From contig NZ_CP101750.1 in assembly GCF_026810505.1 (NCBI RefSeq), forward strand, positions 2,571,448 to 2,635,447: a stretch of DNA of 64,000 nt, in the 5' to 3' direction. The notes below the pieces were generated by a model. That model had not been told where the DNA came from and made no database searches. It saw nothing but the letters and a program-made list of their open reading frames with translations. The stretch's first letter is position 1. Each line of letters begins with the position of its first letter. Of this stretch, positions 41,905 to 50,490 are shown piece by piece. Both the position numbers and the translations under genes were made by a program. This DNA comes from Streptomyces sp. Je 1-369 (lineage in GTDB: Bacteria > Actinomycetota > Actinomycetes > Streptomycetales > Streptomycetaceae).

Positions 41905-42570
41905 ATGGGTTCCGCCAAGAACACGAGCAACGCTTCCCGCAAGGCCCGGATAGAGGAGATGCGCCGGGCGGAGCGCGCACGCGACCGCCGGGGCCGGGCC
42001 CTGACGATCACGGTCAGCGCGGTCGTCGTCGCGGCGCTCGGCGTAGGCGGCTACTTCCTGGTCGACAAGGCCTCCGACGACTCCGGCTCCGATTCGAAGA
42101 GCAGCGCGAAGGACTGGCCGAAGTACAAGGTCTCGGCGGACGGCGAGAAGGTCTGGGGCAAGCTCGGCCGTACGCACGTCACGAAGACGGTGGACTATCC
42201 GATGACGCCGCCCGTCGGCGGGGACCACGATCAGGTCTGGATGAACTGCAACGGCGACGTCTACAAGAAGGAGCTCCCGGAGATGAACGCCGTGCACTCC
42301 CTGGAGCACGGTGCCGTCTGGGTCACGTACAACGACAAGGCGAAGCCGGCCGACCTGAAGAAACTGGAAGCGAAGGTCAAGGCGACGCCGTACTCGCTGA
42401 TGAGCCCCGTGAAGGACCAGAAGGACCCTGTCATGCTGACCGCGTGGGCGCACCAGCGGACGGTCACGGGGGCGGACGACCCGAAGGTCAAGGAGTTCTT
42501 CTCCACGTACGTCCAGGGCAAGCAGACGCCGGAGCCGGGGGCGGCGTGCACAAGCGGGCTCGGGCAGTGA
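41905..42570 (+). CDS. DUF3105 membrane-anchored protein
   Basis: 221 residues. A basic N-terminal tail (residues 1-30, ARIEEMRRAERARDRRGRA) is followed by one membrane span (ALTITVSAVVVAALGVGGYFL, ~31-50 as consecutive apolar residues) and an outer domain. DUF3105 is recognised by YPMTPPVGGDHDQVWMNCNG, AVHSLEHGAVWVTY and LTAWAHQ. The conserved His and Cys residues suggest metal (possibly copper) binding, and the next gene encodes a DUF305 protein, a pairing often seen in Actinobacteria. ATG at 41905 with AAGGA upstream. Confidence 0.88.
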   Translation: MGSAKNTSNASRKARIEEMRRAERARDRRGRALTITVSAVVVAALGVGGYFLVDKASDDSGSDSKSSAKDWPKYKVSADGEKVWGKLGRTHVTKTVDYPMTPPVGGDHDQVWMNCNGDVYKKELPEMNAVHSLEHGAVWVTYNDKAKPADLKKLEAKVKATPYSLMSPVKDQKDPVMLTAWAHQRTVTGADDPKVKEFFSTYVQGKQTPEPGAACTSGLGQ

Positions 42571-42610
42571 GTGCGGTGAGTGGCGCGGGTTCGGTGAGGT
42601 GGGGGTCGGC

Positions 42611-43225
42611 GTGAGGCGGCGTACGAACTGGATCGTCGGCGGGGTCGTTGCGGCGGTCGTCGCCGGGGGCGGGATCACGGCGGCGGTGGCCGCCACGGAC
42701 TCCGACTCGGGCGGCTCGCCCGCGACCTCGTCCGCCGACGCGGGGTTCGCCCGCGACATGGCGGTCCACCACCAGCAGGCCGTGGAGATGTCGTACATCG
42801 TGCGGGACCGGACCGAGGACGAGGACGTGCGGCGCCTCGCGTACGACATCGCCCAGACGCAGGCCAACCAGCGCGGGATGCTGCTCGGGTGGCTGGACCT
42901 GTGGGAGCTGCCGAAGGTGCCGGAAGGGGCGCCGATGGAGTGGATGGGCATGGGCGACATGCCGCCGGGCAAGGACGGCGCGCTGATGCCGGGGATGGCG
43001 ACGGGGGCGGAGCTGAAGCGGCTCGGCAAACTCAGCGGCAAGAAGGCGGAGATCCTCTACCTGCAACTGATGACCCGGCACCACCGGGGCGGGGTGCACA
43101 TGGCGCAGGGCTGCGTGGACCGCTGCGAGGTGTCCGCGGAGCGGAGGCTGGCAGGGGGGATGGTGGAGTCGCAGGAGTCGGAGATCGCGCTGATGTCTTC
43201 GATGCTGAAGGCGCGGGGGGCGTGA
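42611..43225 (+). CDS. DUF305 secreted/membrane-anchored protein
   Basis: 204 residues from a GTG with GAGGTGGGG just upstream. An N-terminal membrane/signal segment (WIVGGVVAAVVAGGGITAAVA) precedes the DUF305 core, recognised by ARDMAVHHQQAVEMSYIV at the start and LMTRHHRGGVHMAQ at the end. DUF305 is a ferritin-like four-helix fold found in extracytoplasmic proteins, sometimes with copper-handling genes. The Met-rich middle (EWMGMGDMPPG... LMPGMATG) fits copper binding (inference). It follows the DUF3105 gene by 40 bases and is probably in the same operon. Confidence 0.9.
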   Translation: MRRRTNWIVGGVVAAVVAGGGITAAVAATDSDSGGSPATSSADAGFARDMAVHHQQAVEMSYIVRDRTEDEDVRRLAYDIAQTQANQRGMLLGWLDLWELPKVPEGAPMEWMGMGDMPPGKDGALMPGMATGAELKRLGKLSGKKAEILYLQLMTRHHRGGVHMAQGCVDRCEVSAERRLAGGMVESQESEIALMSSMLKARGA

Positions 43226-43251
43226 CTGGCGGGGCGGTGACTGGCGGGGCG
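43222..43251. repeat. two 15-base direct repeats at the DUF305 stop
   Basis: GTGACTGGCGGGGCG occurs at 43222-43236 and again at 43237-43251. The first copy contains the TGA stop of the DUF305 gene. They are followed by two copies of GCGCCTTGGG (around 43250-43273). Confidence 0.75.
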
Positions 43252-43775
43252 CCTTGGGCGGGGCGCCTTGGGTTGATCTCTGGGTGAGTTTGGGCGCGGG
43301 TGCGGGCCGGTGGGGGGCGGGTGCGCCTTGGGTCCGGGCCGCGGGTGGGGGTGGGTGCGCCTTCGGTTCGTCTGTGGGGGCGGGGCCGCGCGGGTATGTA
43401 CGTACTCGCTATCCCTGCGCCGCGCCCGACATTCCCGGCCGTGGGGGTGTGCTCGGTGCTCCGTGCGCACATACCCCCACGTCCCCTCCGGCGCGCTCGC
43501 GACTGCGGCCCGGTGGGACCGCAGCCCCTGCCCCTACTCCCGCTGGACGTCGCGGGGCAAACGGGCGGGCGGGTGGGGAACATCCGCCGCGAAGCGGCGG
43601 TCTTGATGCCCCTACGGAACGGGACGTCGCGGGGTGAACGGGCGGGCGGGTGGGAGTGATCCGCCGCGAAGCGGTGGGCTCGGCGCTCCTACGGAGCGGG
43701 ACGTCGCGGGGCAACGGGCGGGCTTGCGGATCCTGCCCGCGCGGGACGGGATCCGGTCGAGGCCCAGGGGCCAGG
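43226..43775. other. 550-bp repeat-rich intergenic region
   Basis: Very GC-rich with no gene of normal codon use. It holds the 15-base direct repeats, GTGGGGGTG/GGTGCGCCTT-type runs, a palindromic AT-rich patch ATGTACGTAC (43395-43404), and the 77-base tandem repeats near 43545. It lies between the DUF305 stop and the dehydrogenase stop. Confidence 0.6.
43545..43723. repeat. 77-base tandem repeat, two and a third copies
   Basis: Units start at 43545, 43622 and 43699, each beginning GGACGTCGCGGGG. The third stops after about 25 bases. Each full unit contains a hairpin CCGCCGCGAAGCGG(C/T)GG and ends in a C(C/T)CCTACGGA(A/G)CG-like segment. The two full copies differ at scattered positions, so they are not very recent. 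Confidence 0.8.
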
Positions 43776-44819
43776 TCACGCCAGGCGGGCCAGGTCCGAC
43801 CGGAGGAGTCGTCCGCGCAGAGGGCGGCCGGTTACGTACCGCTCGACCTCCCCCACCGCGTACTCCCCCAGCCTCCGCACCTCACTCCCCTGCGCGCCCG
43901 CGATGTGCGGGGTCACCAACACGTTGGGAAGGCGGAGGAGCGCGTGCCCCGGAGGGAGCGGCTCCGGATCCGTGACGTCGAGATACGCGTCCAGGCGCCC
44001 CGCCCCGCACTCCCGCGCCAGCGCCTCCGTATCGACCAGTGACCCCCGGGCCGTGTTGATGACGACCCCGCCGTCGGGGATGAGTTTCAGCATGTCGGCG
44101 CTCAAGAGACCCCGCGTCTCGGGGAGTTGCGGCGCGTGGATCGTCACGATGCTGCTGCGCCCGCACAGCTCCGGGAGCTCCACGAGTTCGACGCCGAGCG
44201 ACGCCGCCTCCGCGGGAGCCACGTACGGGTCCGTGAGGAGGATCCGGCTGCCCGCGTCCGACGCCCGGAGCGCCGCGATCACCCGCCGCCCGATCCGCGA
44301 CGCGCCGACGACGCCGATCGTGCGCGCGTCCGCGCCGGTGCGGTCGGTGAAGGACGGCCACCCGGAGGCGTAGCCGGCCGCCGCCGACAGCGCGCCCTTC
44401 GCCGCGAACGTGATCGCCGCGAGGGTGAAGGCCACCACGGGGTCCGCGTTCGCGTCCGCCGCCGAGGAGACGACGACGCCCCGGTCCCAGACCGCGTCGG
44501 TGACCATCGGCTTGACGGAGCCCGCCGCGTGGACGACCGCGCGCAGGCGGGGTGCGGAGGAGAGGATCTCGCGGGTCAGGGGCGGGCACTCCCACCCCGT
44601 GACCAGGATGTCCGTCTCGGCGAGCACCGCCCGCGCCTCGGGCGTCGTCAGCGGCCCGGACAGCAGGCGCGGGGACAATTCCACGCTGCGGGCGAGCCGT
44701 TCGCGGAGGTCCGGGGCGAAGACGCGGGCCGCGACCTCGACGCCCATGGCCAGTGCCGCGAACGGCGGCCCGTCCCCGCTCCGCTCCCGCCGATCCGACC
44801 GCTCTGCCTGATCTGCCAC
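43776..44819 (-). CDS. D-isomer-specific 2-hydroxyacid dehydrogenase family protein
   Basis: 347 residues from a GTG at 44819 with GAGGGA 10 bases upstream. The NAD-binding domain has IGVVGASRIGRRV (GxGxxG variant, Gly-Ala-Ser) and the family signature DGGVVINTARGSLVDTEAL with the substrate-binding Arg. The catalytic Glu region (VTDPEPLPPGHAL) and the His in NVLVTPHIAGAQ are in place. It reduces or oxidises a 2-keto/hydroxy acid, substrate unknown. It is divergent from the sugar importer operon, and a perfect LacI-like palindrome lies just upstream, so it is probably part of the same catabolic unit. Confidence 0.9.
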   Translation of the reverse strand: MADQAERSDRRERSGDGPPFAALAMGVEVAARVFAPDLRERLARSVELSPRLLSGPLTTPEARAVLAETDILVTGWECPPLTREILSSAPRLRAVVHAAGSVKPMVTDAVWDRGVVVSSAADANADPVVAFTLAAITFAAKGALSAAAGYASGWPSFTDRTGADARTIGVVGASRIGRRVIAALRASDAGSRILLTDPYVAPAEAASLGVELVELPELCGRSSIVTIHAPQLPETRGLLSADMLKLIPDGGVVINTARGSLVDTEALARECGAGRLDAYLDVTDPEPLPPGHALLRLPNVLVTPHIAGAQGSEVRRLGEYAVGEVERYVTGRPLRGRLLRSDLARLA

Positions 44820-44837
44820 GCGTGACCGTCCCTCGTA

Positions 44838-44849
44838 GTAACCGGTTAC
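44838..44849. promoter_or_regulatory. LacI-type operator
   Basis: GTAACCGGTTAC is a perfect 12-base palindrome with a central CG and is AT-richer than its flanks. It lies 19-30 bases upstream of the dehydrogenase start. A related half-site, GTAACCG (44928-44934), is found in the promoter spacer of the ABC operon. The nearby LacI gene (48621) is the obvious candidate regulator. Confidence 0.7.
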
Positions 44850-44914
44850 CAACCAGCGCCTGGAGGCTAGGACCAATCCGGGAGAGCGGTCAAGAGAACA
44901 CGGGGTGAGGGGGG

Positions 44915-44943
44915 TTGACCGGGCGAAGTAACCGCTTTAGATT
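44915..44943 (+). promoter_or_regulatory. housekeeping-type promoter of the importer operon
   Basis: TTGACC (44915-44920), a 17-base spacer and TAGATT (44938-44943). The spacer contains GTAACCG, a copy of half the upstream palindrome, so a bound LacI protein would block polymerase. The first gene starts 35 bases downstream of the -10 box. Confidence 0.7.
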
Positions 44944-44977
44944 CCGGGCACCTTATTCCGACGACGGAGGGGTTGCC

Positions 44978-45973
44978 GTGCCGACGGTGACGAAGGAACG
45001 GGCGGGAACCGAGGCGGTGAAGCCGCCCGGGAGAAGTAATAACGGGTCAACCAATGCCAAACCGGGGCGTGGTGAGCTGTGGAAACGGTTTCAGCGCACG
45101 CGTGTCCTCGTGCTGCTCATGGTGCCGGGCCTCGTGTACTTCCTGGTCTTCCACTACGGCGCCTTCGTCGCCAACGCGGTGGCCTTCAAGGAGTACGTCC
45201 CCTTCGACGGACTGTGGGCCAGCCCGTGGGTGGGGACCGAGAACTTCTCGCGGATGTTCGGCGATCCGGACTTCTGGCACGCGACGTGGAACACCCTGTT
45301 CATCGCCGTGCTGCAGCTCGTCTTCTTCTTCCCGGCACCGCTCGCCCTCGCGCTGCTCCTGCACAGCCTGACCTCGGATCTGCTGCGTCGTTTCACGCAG
45401 TCCGTGATCTACCTGCCGCACTTCCTGTCGTGGGTCGTCGTCGTGGCGCTCTTCCAGCAAGTGCTGAGCGACACGGGTGTGTTGAACACGTTCCTGAGTG
45501 ACTCGGGGCTGCACACCGTCGACATCATCGGCAACCCGGACGCGTACAAGCCGCTCGTCGTCTTCGAGGTGATCTGGAAGGACGCCGGGTGGGGGACGAT
45601 CATCTTCCTCGCCGCGCTGATGCAGGTCGACGAGCAGTTGTACGAGGCCTCGGCGATCGACGGGGCCGGCCCCTGGCGCCGCTTCTGGCACGTCACCCTG
45701 CCCAGCATCCGGCCCATCGTCATCCTGCTGCTGATCATGCGGCTCGGCGACATCCTCTCCGTCGGCTTCGAGCAGATGCTGCTGCAGCGGCAGTCCGTGG
45801 GTCCCGAGGTCGGTGAGGTGCTGGACACCTTCGTCTTCTGGCAGGGCATCGTCGGCGGCGACACGGGATACGCCGCGGCCGCGGGTCTGTTCAAGGGCGT
45901 CGTCGGCGCGGCGCTCGTCTTCACTGCCAACCGGATCGCCCACCGACTCGGCGAGCAGGGGGTCTACAAGTGA
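44978..45973 (+). CDS. carbohydrate ABC transporter permease (CUT1, LplB-like)
   Basis: 331 residues from GTG 44978, with GGAGGGG 6 bases upstream. Six membrane spans are visible (first VLVLLMVPGLVYFLVFHYG), with the long cytoplasmic loop before the last spans carrying the EAA motif YEASAIDGAGPWRRFWHVTLP (shortened: EAS-AID-GAG). It resembles LplB/YtcP-type permeases that pair with a large lipoprotein binding protein and import oligosaccharides. It overlaps the second permease by 4 bases (GTGA), and the operon has no ATPase; in Streptomyces such importers share MsiK. Confidence 0.93.
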   Translation: MPTVTKERAGTEAVKPPGRSNNGSTNAKPGRGELWKRFQRTRVLVLLMVPGLVYFLVFHYGAFVANAVAFKEYVPFDGLWASPWVGTENFSRMFGDPDFWHATWNTLFIAVLQLVFFFPAPLALALLLHSLTSDLLRRFTQSVIYLPHFLSWVVVVALFQQVLSDTGVLNTFLSDSGLHTVDIIGNPDAYKPLVVFEVIWKDAGWGTIIFLAALMQVDEQLYEASAIDGAGPWRRFWHVTLPSIRPIVILLLIMRLGDILSVGFEQMLLQRQSVGPEVGEVLDTFVFWQGIVGGDTGYAAAAGLFKGVVGAALVFTANRIAHRLGEQGVYK

Positions 45974-46878
45974 GTGTCATCGGCGGCAGCAAGCACGTCA
46001 CCCGTCCCGCCTGGATGGAGAAGCCGCGGGTCGCCACCAAGGCCGCCAAGGCCGTCGCGGTGGCCGTCGTTCTCGCGCTCGTGCTGATCCCGTTCCTCGT
46101 CATCGTCTCGACGTCCCTCGCCTCCAACCGCGAGGTCGTGGACAACGGCGGCTGGGTGCTGTGGCCGAGCGATCCGACCCTGCGCGCCTACCGGACGATC
46201 CTCGACGGCGGCATCGTCACCAAGGCGCTCGGCGTCAGCGTCGGCCTCACCGTCCTCGGCACGCTCTTCTCGCTCGCGTGCACCACGTTCCTCGCGTACG
46301 CCCTGGCCCGCCCCGGCGTCTTCTGGGGTAAGCCCGTGCTGCTGCTCATCCTCTTCACGTTCCTCTTCCCGCCCGGCATGATCCCCGCGTTCCTGCTGGT
46401 CAAGGGCATGGGGATGATGGATACATACGCCGCTCTCGTCGCGCCCGTGCTCATCAACGTCTTCAATCTGATCGTGCTGCGCGGCTTCTTCCAGGGGATA
46501 CCCGAGGAGTTGTACGAGGCGGCCAGGCTCGACGGCGCCGGTGACTGGCAGATCCTGTGGCGGATCGTGCTCCCGCTCTCCAAGGCGGCGCTCGCCGTGG
46601 TCTCCCTGTTCTACGCCGTGAGCTACTGGAACGCCTGGTTCCACGCCTCGATCTACATGGAGTCCGGCCACTGGCCGCTGTCGCAGGTGCTGCGCACGTA
46701 CGTCATCGGCGGCTCGCAGATCGCCGACACCGGCCTGAGCGAGGCCGGTATGGTCTCCGCCCCGCAGACGACGCAGATGGCCGTCCTGGTGATCGCCACC
46801 GTGCCGATCCTGGTCGTCTACCCCTTCCTGCAGAAGTACTTCACCAAGGGCGTGCTCACCGGCGCCATCAAGAGCTGA
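45970..46878 (+). CDS. carbohydrate ABC transporter permease (CUT1, YtcP-like)
   Basis: 302 residues from a GTG overlapping the previous stop. Six membrane spans, first at AVAVAVVLALVLIPFLVIV. The EAA loop reads LYEAARLDGAGDWQILWRI, the expected partner of the first permease, and the ending FLQKYFTKGVLTGAIKS is the typical tail of this family. Together with the upstream permease and downstream binding protein it forms an importer for an unidentified oligosaccharide or uronate-type sugar. Confidence 0.93.
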   Translation: MSVIGGSKHVTRPAWMEKPRVATKAAKAVAVAVVLALVLIPFLVIVSTSLASNREVVDNGGWVLWPSDPTLRAYRTILDGGIVTKALGVSVGLTVLGTLFSLACTTFLAYALARPGVFWGKPVLLLILFTFLFPPGMIPAFLLVKGMGMMDTYAALVAPVLINVFNLIVLRGFFQGIPEELYEAARLDGAGDWQILWRIVLPLSKAALAVVSLFYAVSYWNAWFHASIYMESGHWPLSQVLRTYVIGGSQIADTGLSEAGMVSAPQTTQMAVLVIATVPILVVYPFLQKYFTKGVLTGAIKS

Positions 46879-46912
46879 TACCTCACCTCGTCGTACAGAA
46901 GGGCTCCTTCAC

Positions 46913-48565
46913 GTGTCCGGTTCCTCGATGTCGCGCCGCACGCTGCTCCGTTCCATAGCCGTCGGCGGCGCCGCCCTGGCCGCCCCCACCGTCCTCACCG
47001 CCTGCTCCACCGGGTCGAGCGGCGGCGGCAACGTCTCCAACGCCGGCAAGAAGGCGGCGCCCTGGCCGACGTACACCCCGGCGAAGGGCCCCACCCCCGA
47101 CCTCGCGCCGACCGCGGAGGGCGTGCAGCCCGGGTACACGAAGTACCCGGAGAAGCTGGTCCGTGCGACGGCCGAGAAGCCGGGCACCGGCAAGCAGAGG
47201 ATCAGGGTCATGACGATCACGTACGGCACCCCGCCGAAGCCGGTCGGCAGGAACGAGTACTGGCAGGCCGTCAACGAGGCGCTGGGTGTCGAGGTCGAGT
47301 TCACCGTCGTGCCCGACGCGGACTTCCGCGCCAAGATGTCCACGCTCATGTCGGGCGACGACCTGCCCGACATGATCAACTTCGGTGGTGGGTACGTACT
47401 GCCGCGCGAGTCGCAGTTCGTGAAGTCCCGGTGCGCGGACCTCAGCGACCACCTGTCCGGCGACGCCGTCAAGGACTACCCCAACCTCGCCAACATCCCC
47501 ACGTACGCCTGGGAAGGCATGGGACGTATCGCGGGGCGCATCTACGGGCTGCCGATCGAGCGGGCCAAGGTGCAGGGCGCGATGTTCGTCAACCGGGAGG
47601 CGTTCGACGCGGCCGGGTACCGGCCGGGCATGTCCGCGCCCGACTTCCGCGCGATGGCCGCGGAGGCCTCCCAGGGCAAGAAGTCCGCCCTCGGCGCCTC
47701 CACGGTGAGCTTCTTCGGGTACCAGTACCACGCGATGTGGCACGGCGCGCCGAACCAGTGGCAGATCAAGGGCGGCAAGGCCACCGACATGTACGGGACG
47801 GACGCGTTCAAGGCGGCGCTGGAGCACATGGCGAAGCTGCGCGAGGCCGGTGCGTACAACCCGGACGCCACGTCGATCTCCCAGGTCGACCTGAAGACCC
47901 AGTTCTACAACGGGACCGTCCGCTCGATGACGGACGGCTGGGGCGCGGTCATCGCCAACGCCCAGGGCATCAAGGACGAGTTCACCCTCGACGTGGCGGA
48001 GCCGTACAAGGTCGACGGCGTGACGCCCGTCTACCAGCAGAACCGCGGCTGTTTCGGCTACACCGTCGTCAAGAAGGCGTCCAAGGAGCGTGTCGAGCTG
48101 ATGCTCCGTGTACTGAACTGGCTCGCCTCGCCGTTCGGTACGAAGGAGTACGAGCTGATGCACTACGGAGTGGAGGGCGCCCACTTCACGTACGACAAGG
48201 ACGGCGATCCGGTCGCCACGGAGACCGGCCTTATCGACTCCAAGACCAACCTGCCCTTCCCCTACCTGATGGACGCCCCGCAGCCGCTGTACTTCCCCGG
48301 CTTCCCCGACCTCACGAAGCGGCTGCACGCCTGGGAGGAGAAGGTCGTCCCGCTCCTCGTGCCGGACGACCACTGGGGGCTCATGTCGGAGACGTTCAAC
48401 CGGCAGGGCGCCACGATGCAGCAGATCATCGAGGACGGCGTGACGGCCATCGTCTCCGGCCGCAAGAAGCTCTCCGACTGGGACGGCATCCACCGGAAGT
48501 GGCAGTCCCAGGGCGGCAAGCGGGCCGCGGAGGAGTTCCTCCAGGAGTACGAGGCCGCGCACTGA
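46913..48565 (+). CDS. extracellular solute-binding lipoprotein of the sugar importer
   Basis: 550 residues from GTG 46913, AAGGG about 9 bases upstream. The signal has a twin-arginine-like SRRTLLRSIAVGG and a lipobox LTAC (Cys31), so a Tat-exported lipoprotein is likely. The mature part is a large family-1-like binding protein: the segment GDDLPDMINFGGGYVLPRE is the typical 'D-L-P-D-hinge' and NRGCFGYTVVKKASKERVELML is near the C-terminal lobe. The length matches LipO/YtcQ binding proteins for larger oligosaccharides. Third gene of the operon, directly before the LacI gene. Confidence 0.92.
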   Translation: MSGSSMSRRTLLRSIAVGGAALAAPTVLTACSTGSSGGGNVSNAGKKAAPWPTYTPAKGPTPDLAPTAEGVQPGYTKYPEKLVRATAEKPGTGKQRIRVMTITYGTPPKPVGRNEYWQAVNEALGVEVEFTVVPDADFRAKMSTLMSGDDLPDMINFGGGYVLPRESQFVKSRCADLSDHLSGDAVKDYPNLANIPTYAWEGMGRIAGRIYGLPIERAKVQGAMFVNREAFDAAGYRPGMSAPDFRAMAAEASQGKKSALGASTVSFFGYQYHAMWHGAPNQWQIKGGKATDMYGTDAFKAALEHMAKLREAGAYNPDATSISQVDLKTQFYNGTVRSMTDGWGAVIANAQGIKDEFTLDVAEPYKVDGVTPVYQQNRGCFGYTVVKKASKERVELMLRVLNWLASPFGTKEYELMHYGVEGAHFTYDKDGDPVATETGLIDSKTNLPFPYLMDAPQPLYFPGFPDLTKRLHAWEEKVVPLLVPDDHWGLMSETFNRQGATMQQIIEDGVTAIVSGRKKLSDWDGIHRKWQSQGGKRAAEEFLQEYEAAH

Positions 48566-48620
48566 CCCAGGGGTACGGGGACGGGATACGGTCGGCCGAT
48601 GGGCAGGAGAGGGAGACACA

Positions 48621-49688
48621 GTGGGTGAGCGGGTCACCATCCGCGAGGTGGCCGCGCGCGCGGGCGTCTCGGTAGCGACCGTCTCGCGGGTCCTCGCGGG
48701 CAACTACCCGACGTCCACGGCGTCGCGCGCCAAGGTGCTGCGGGCGGTCAAGGACCTGGACTACGTCGCCAACGCGCACGCGCGGGCGTTGGCGGGCGTC
48801 GGCCGCAAGACGATCGCGGTCCTCATGTTCGACGTGGTGGGCGCGTTCTACGCGCAGGTCGCGCAGGGCGTCGAGATGGAGGCCGCCCAGCACGGCCGGC
48901 TCACCCTGGTCGCGTCCACGGGCAGCGATCCGGCCCGTGAGCTGGCCCTGGTCCAGATGATGCGCGAGCAGGCCGCGGAGGCGGTGATGCTGGTGGGCGG
49001 TGTCGTGCAGGACGACGAGTACCGGCAGCGGATGGCGCGCTACGCCGAGGCGCTCGCGGCGGCGGGCTCCCGCCTCGTGCTGTGCGGACGCCCGGCGCCG
49101 ACGCCCGACGTGCCCGCGCTGGTCGTGGAGTACGACAACGAGGCGGGCGCCCACGCGGTGACCAGCCACCTGCTGGGCGCCGGGCACCGGCGGATCGCCC
49201 TGCTCGGCTACGAGCCGGGCAACACGACCGGCGAGGACCGCCTCGCCGGGTACCTCCGTGCGCTGGACGACCACGGGGTGCCGCGCCGCGACGCGGTCCT
49301 CCATGGGACGGGCTTCGGGCAGAACCACGGCTACCGGGCGATGCGCGACCTCCTCCAGAAGGCTGACGGCGGGCCGGACGGCAAGCCGGACTTCACGGCG
49401 GTCTTCGCGGGTGACGACCGGGCGGCCGCGGCGGCGATCATCGCGCTGCGGGAGTACGGGCTGCGGGTCCCGGAGGACATGTCGGTGGTCGGCTACAACG
49501 ACGACCCGGTGGCCGGTGACATCACGCCCGGCCTGACGACGGTCCACATCCCCGCCGAGGAGATGGGCCGCACGGCCGTACGCCGGGCGCTCTCCGGCTC
49601 CCCGCGGGCGGGCCAGGAGCGCCATGTCCTGGGCACGCACATCGTCATCCGGGACAGTGTGCGGCGGGTTCGGGGGGCTGGGGCGTAG
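48621..49688 (+). CDS. LacI-family regulator of the importer cluster
   Basis: 355 residues from GTG 48621 with GGAGAGGGAG upstream. LacI HTH: TIREVAARAGVSVATVSRVL, hinge ALAGVGRKTIAVLM. The C-terminal ligand domain has VMLVGGVVQDDEYRQRM, HRRIALLGYEPGN and MSVVGYNDDPVAGDITPGLTTV. It is the last gene of the operon and most likely binds GTAACCGGTTAC upstream of the dehydrogenase and its half-site in the importer promoter. It ends 44 bases beyond the stop of the convergent hydrolase, so the two genes overlap tail to tail. Confidence 0.93.
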   Translation: MGERVTIREVAARAGVSVATVSRVLAGNYPTSTASRAKVLRAVKDLDYVANAHARALAGVGRKTIAVLMFDVVGAFYAQVAQGVEMEAAQHGRLTLVASTGSDPARELALVQMMREQAAEAVMLVGGVVQDDEYRQRMARYAEALAAAGSRLVLCGRPAPTPDVPALVVEYDNEAGAHAVTSHLLGAGHRRIALLGYEPGNTTGEDRLAGYLRALDDHGVPRRDAVLHGTGFGQNHGYRAMRDLLQKADGGPDGKPDFTAVFAGDDRAAAAAIIALREYGLRVPEDMSVVGYNDDPVAGDITPGLTTVHIPAEEMGRTAVRRALSGSPRAGQERHVLGTHIVIRDSVRRVRGAGA

Positions 49689-50487
49689 GTCCTGCGGTGA
49701 GCACCGCTCGCGCCACGTCCGCGGGGCGGTCGCGCATCACCAGGTGGCCCGACGGTGTCGTCACGTGGAAGGACGCGTCAAGGGCGTGGGCCAGTTTCCG
49801 CTGGTGGTCGAGCCAGCGGCGGCGCGAGCCGCCCTCGCATGCGGCGAGCACTGTCACCGGGACTCCCCGCGGGAGCGGCAGACGGCGCCGGAGCGCGGCG
49901 AGTTCGCGGGCCGCGTCGCCGTACGTCACGTACTCCATGAGCGCCGCCCGCCACACCCTGCTGCCTCCGTAGAGCCACGCCCACGGCGTCGGCGCCGCCA
50001 GCCGCCGCAGGGTCGGCCCCACCGCCCGCGGCAGCCCCGTCGCGCACAGCAGCGCGCCGCACGCGCGTGTGGCCGCCACCCGCACCCCGCGCGGCAGGAG
50101 CGTGCGCGGCCGTTCCTCGACGCTGGAGTCGACGAGGACGAGCCCTTCCGTGCGCTCCGGGTACAGCCGCGCGAACGCCTCCGCGTGGAATCCGGCGAGC
50201 GAGTGCCCGACCACCGTCACACGCTCCCCGCCGAGCCCCACCGCGTCCAGGACTCGACGTATCCGCTCCGCCTCGCCCCGCAGGGTGGGCGCCACGCGCG
50301 CGTGGCCGCTGAGTCCGAGGCCGGGCCGGTCGAAGCGGACCACGGTCCGATGCGGGGCCAGCAGCGGCACCACCGGGTCCCAGTCGAACCAGCCGAGCCC
50401 GAGCCCGGCGCCGAGCACGCACACCGGCCCGCTGCCCGTCACCGCGACGTGGTGCGGCACTCCCCCGACCCGTACGAGCATCCCCAC
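49645..50487 (-). CDS. alpha/beta hydrolase
   Basis: 280 residues. GAGLGLGWFDWDPV supplies the oxyanion region, FDRPGLGLSGH the strand-turn, GHSLAGFHAEAF the nucleophile elbow and TPSGHLVMRDRP the catalytic His. This is the epoxide hydrolase/haloalkane dehalogenase-like branch. The start is GTG 50487 with GGGAG inside the end of the upstream gene; an ATG two codons on (50481) is further from it. It follows the DUF998 gene by 3 bases and is translationally coupled to it. Its 3' end overlaps the LacI gene by 44 bases. Confidence 0.85.
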   Translation of the reverse strand: MGMLVRVGGVPHHVAVTGSGPVCVLGAGLGLGWFDWDPVVPLLAPHRTVVRFDRPGLGLSGHARVAPTLRGEAERIRRVLDAVGLGGERVTVVGHSLAGFHAEAFARLYPERTEGLVLVDSSVEERPRTLLPRGVRVAATRACGALLCATGLPRAVGPTLRRLAAPTPWAWLYGGSRVWRAALMEYVTYGDAARELAALRRRLPLPRGVPVTVLAACEGGSRRRWLDHQRKLAHALDASFHVTTPSGHLVMRDRPADVARAVLTAGPTPQPPEPAAHCPG

Positions 50488-50490
50488 TAC

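Noticed and set aside
43254..43975. Several overlapping frames in the repeat-rich region before the dehydrogenase gene
   Set aside because: They are artefacts of GC-rich repeats; the 77-base unit is not a multiple of three, so no frame is conserved between units.
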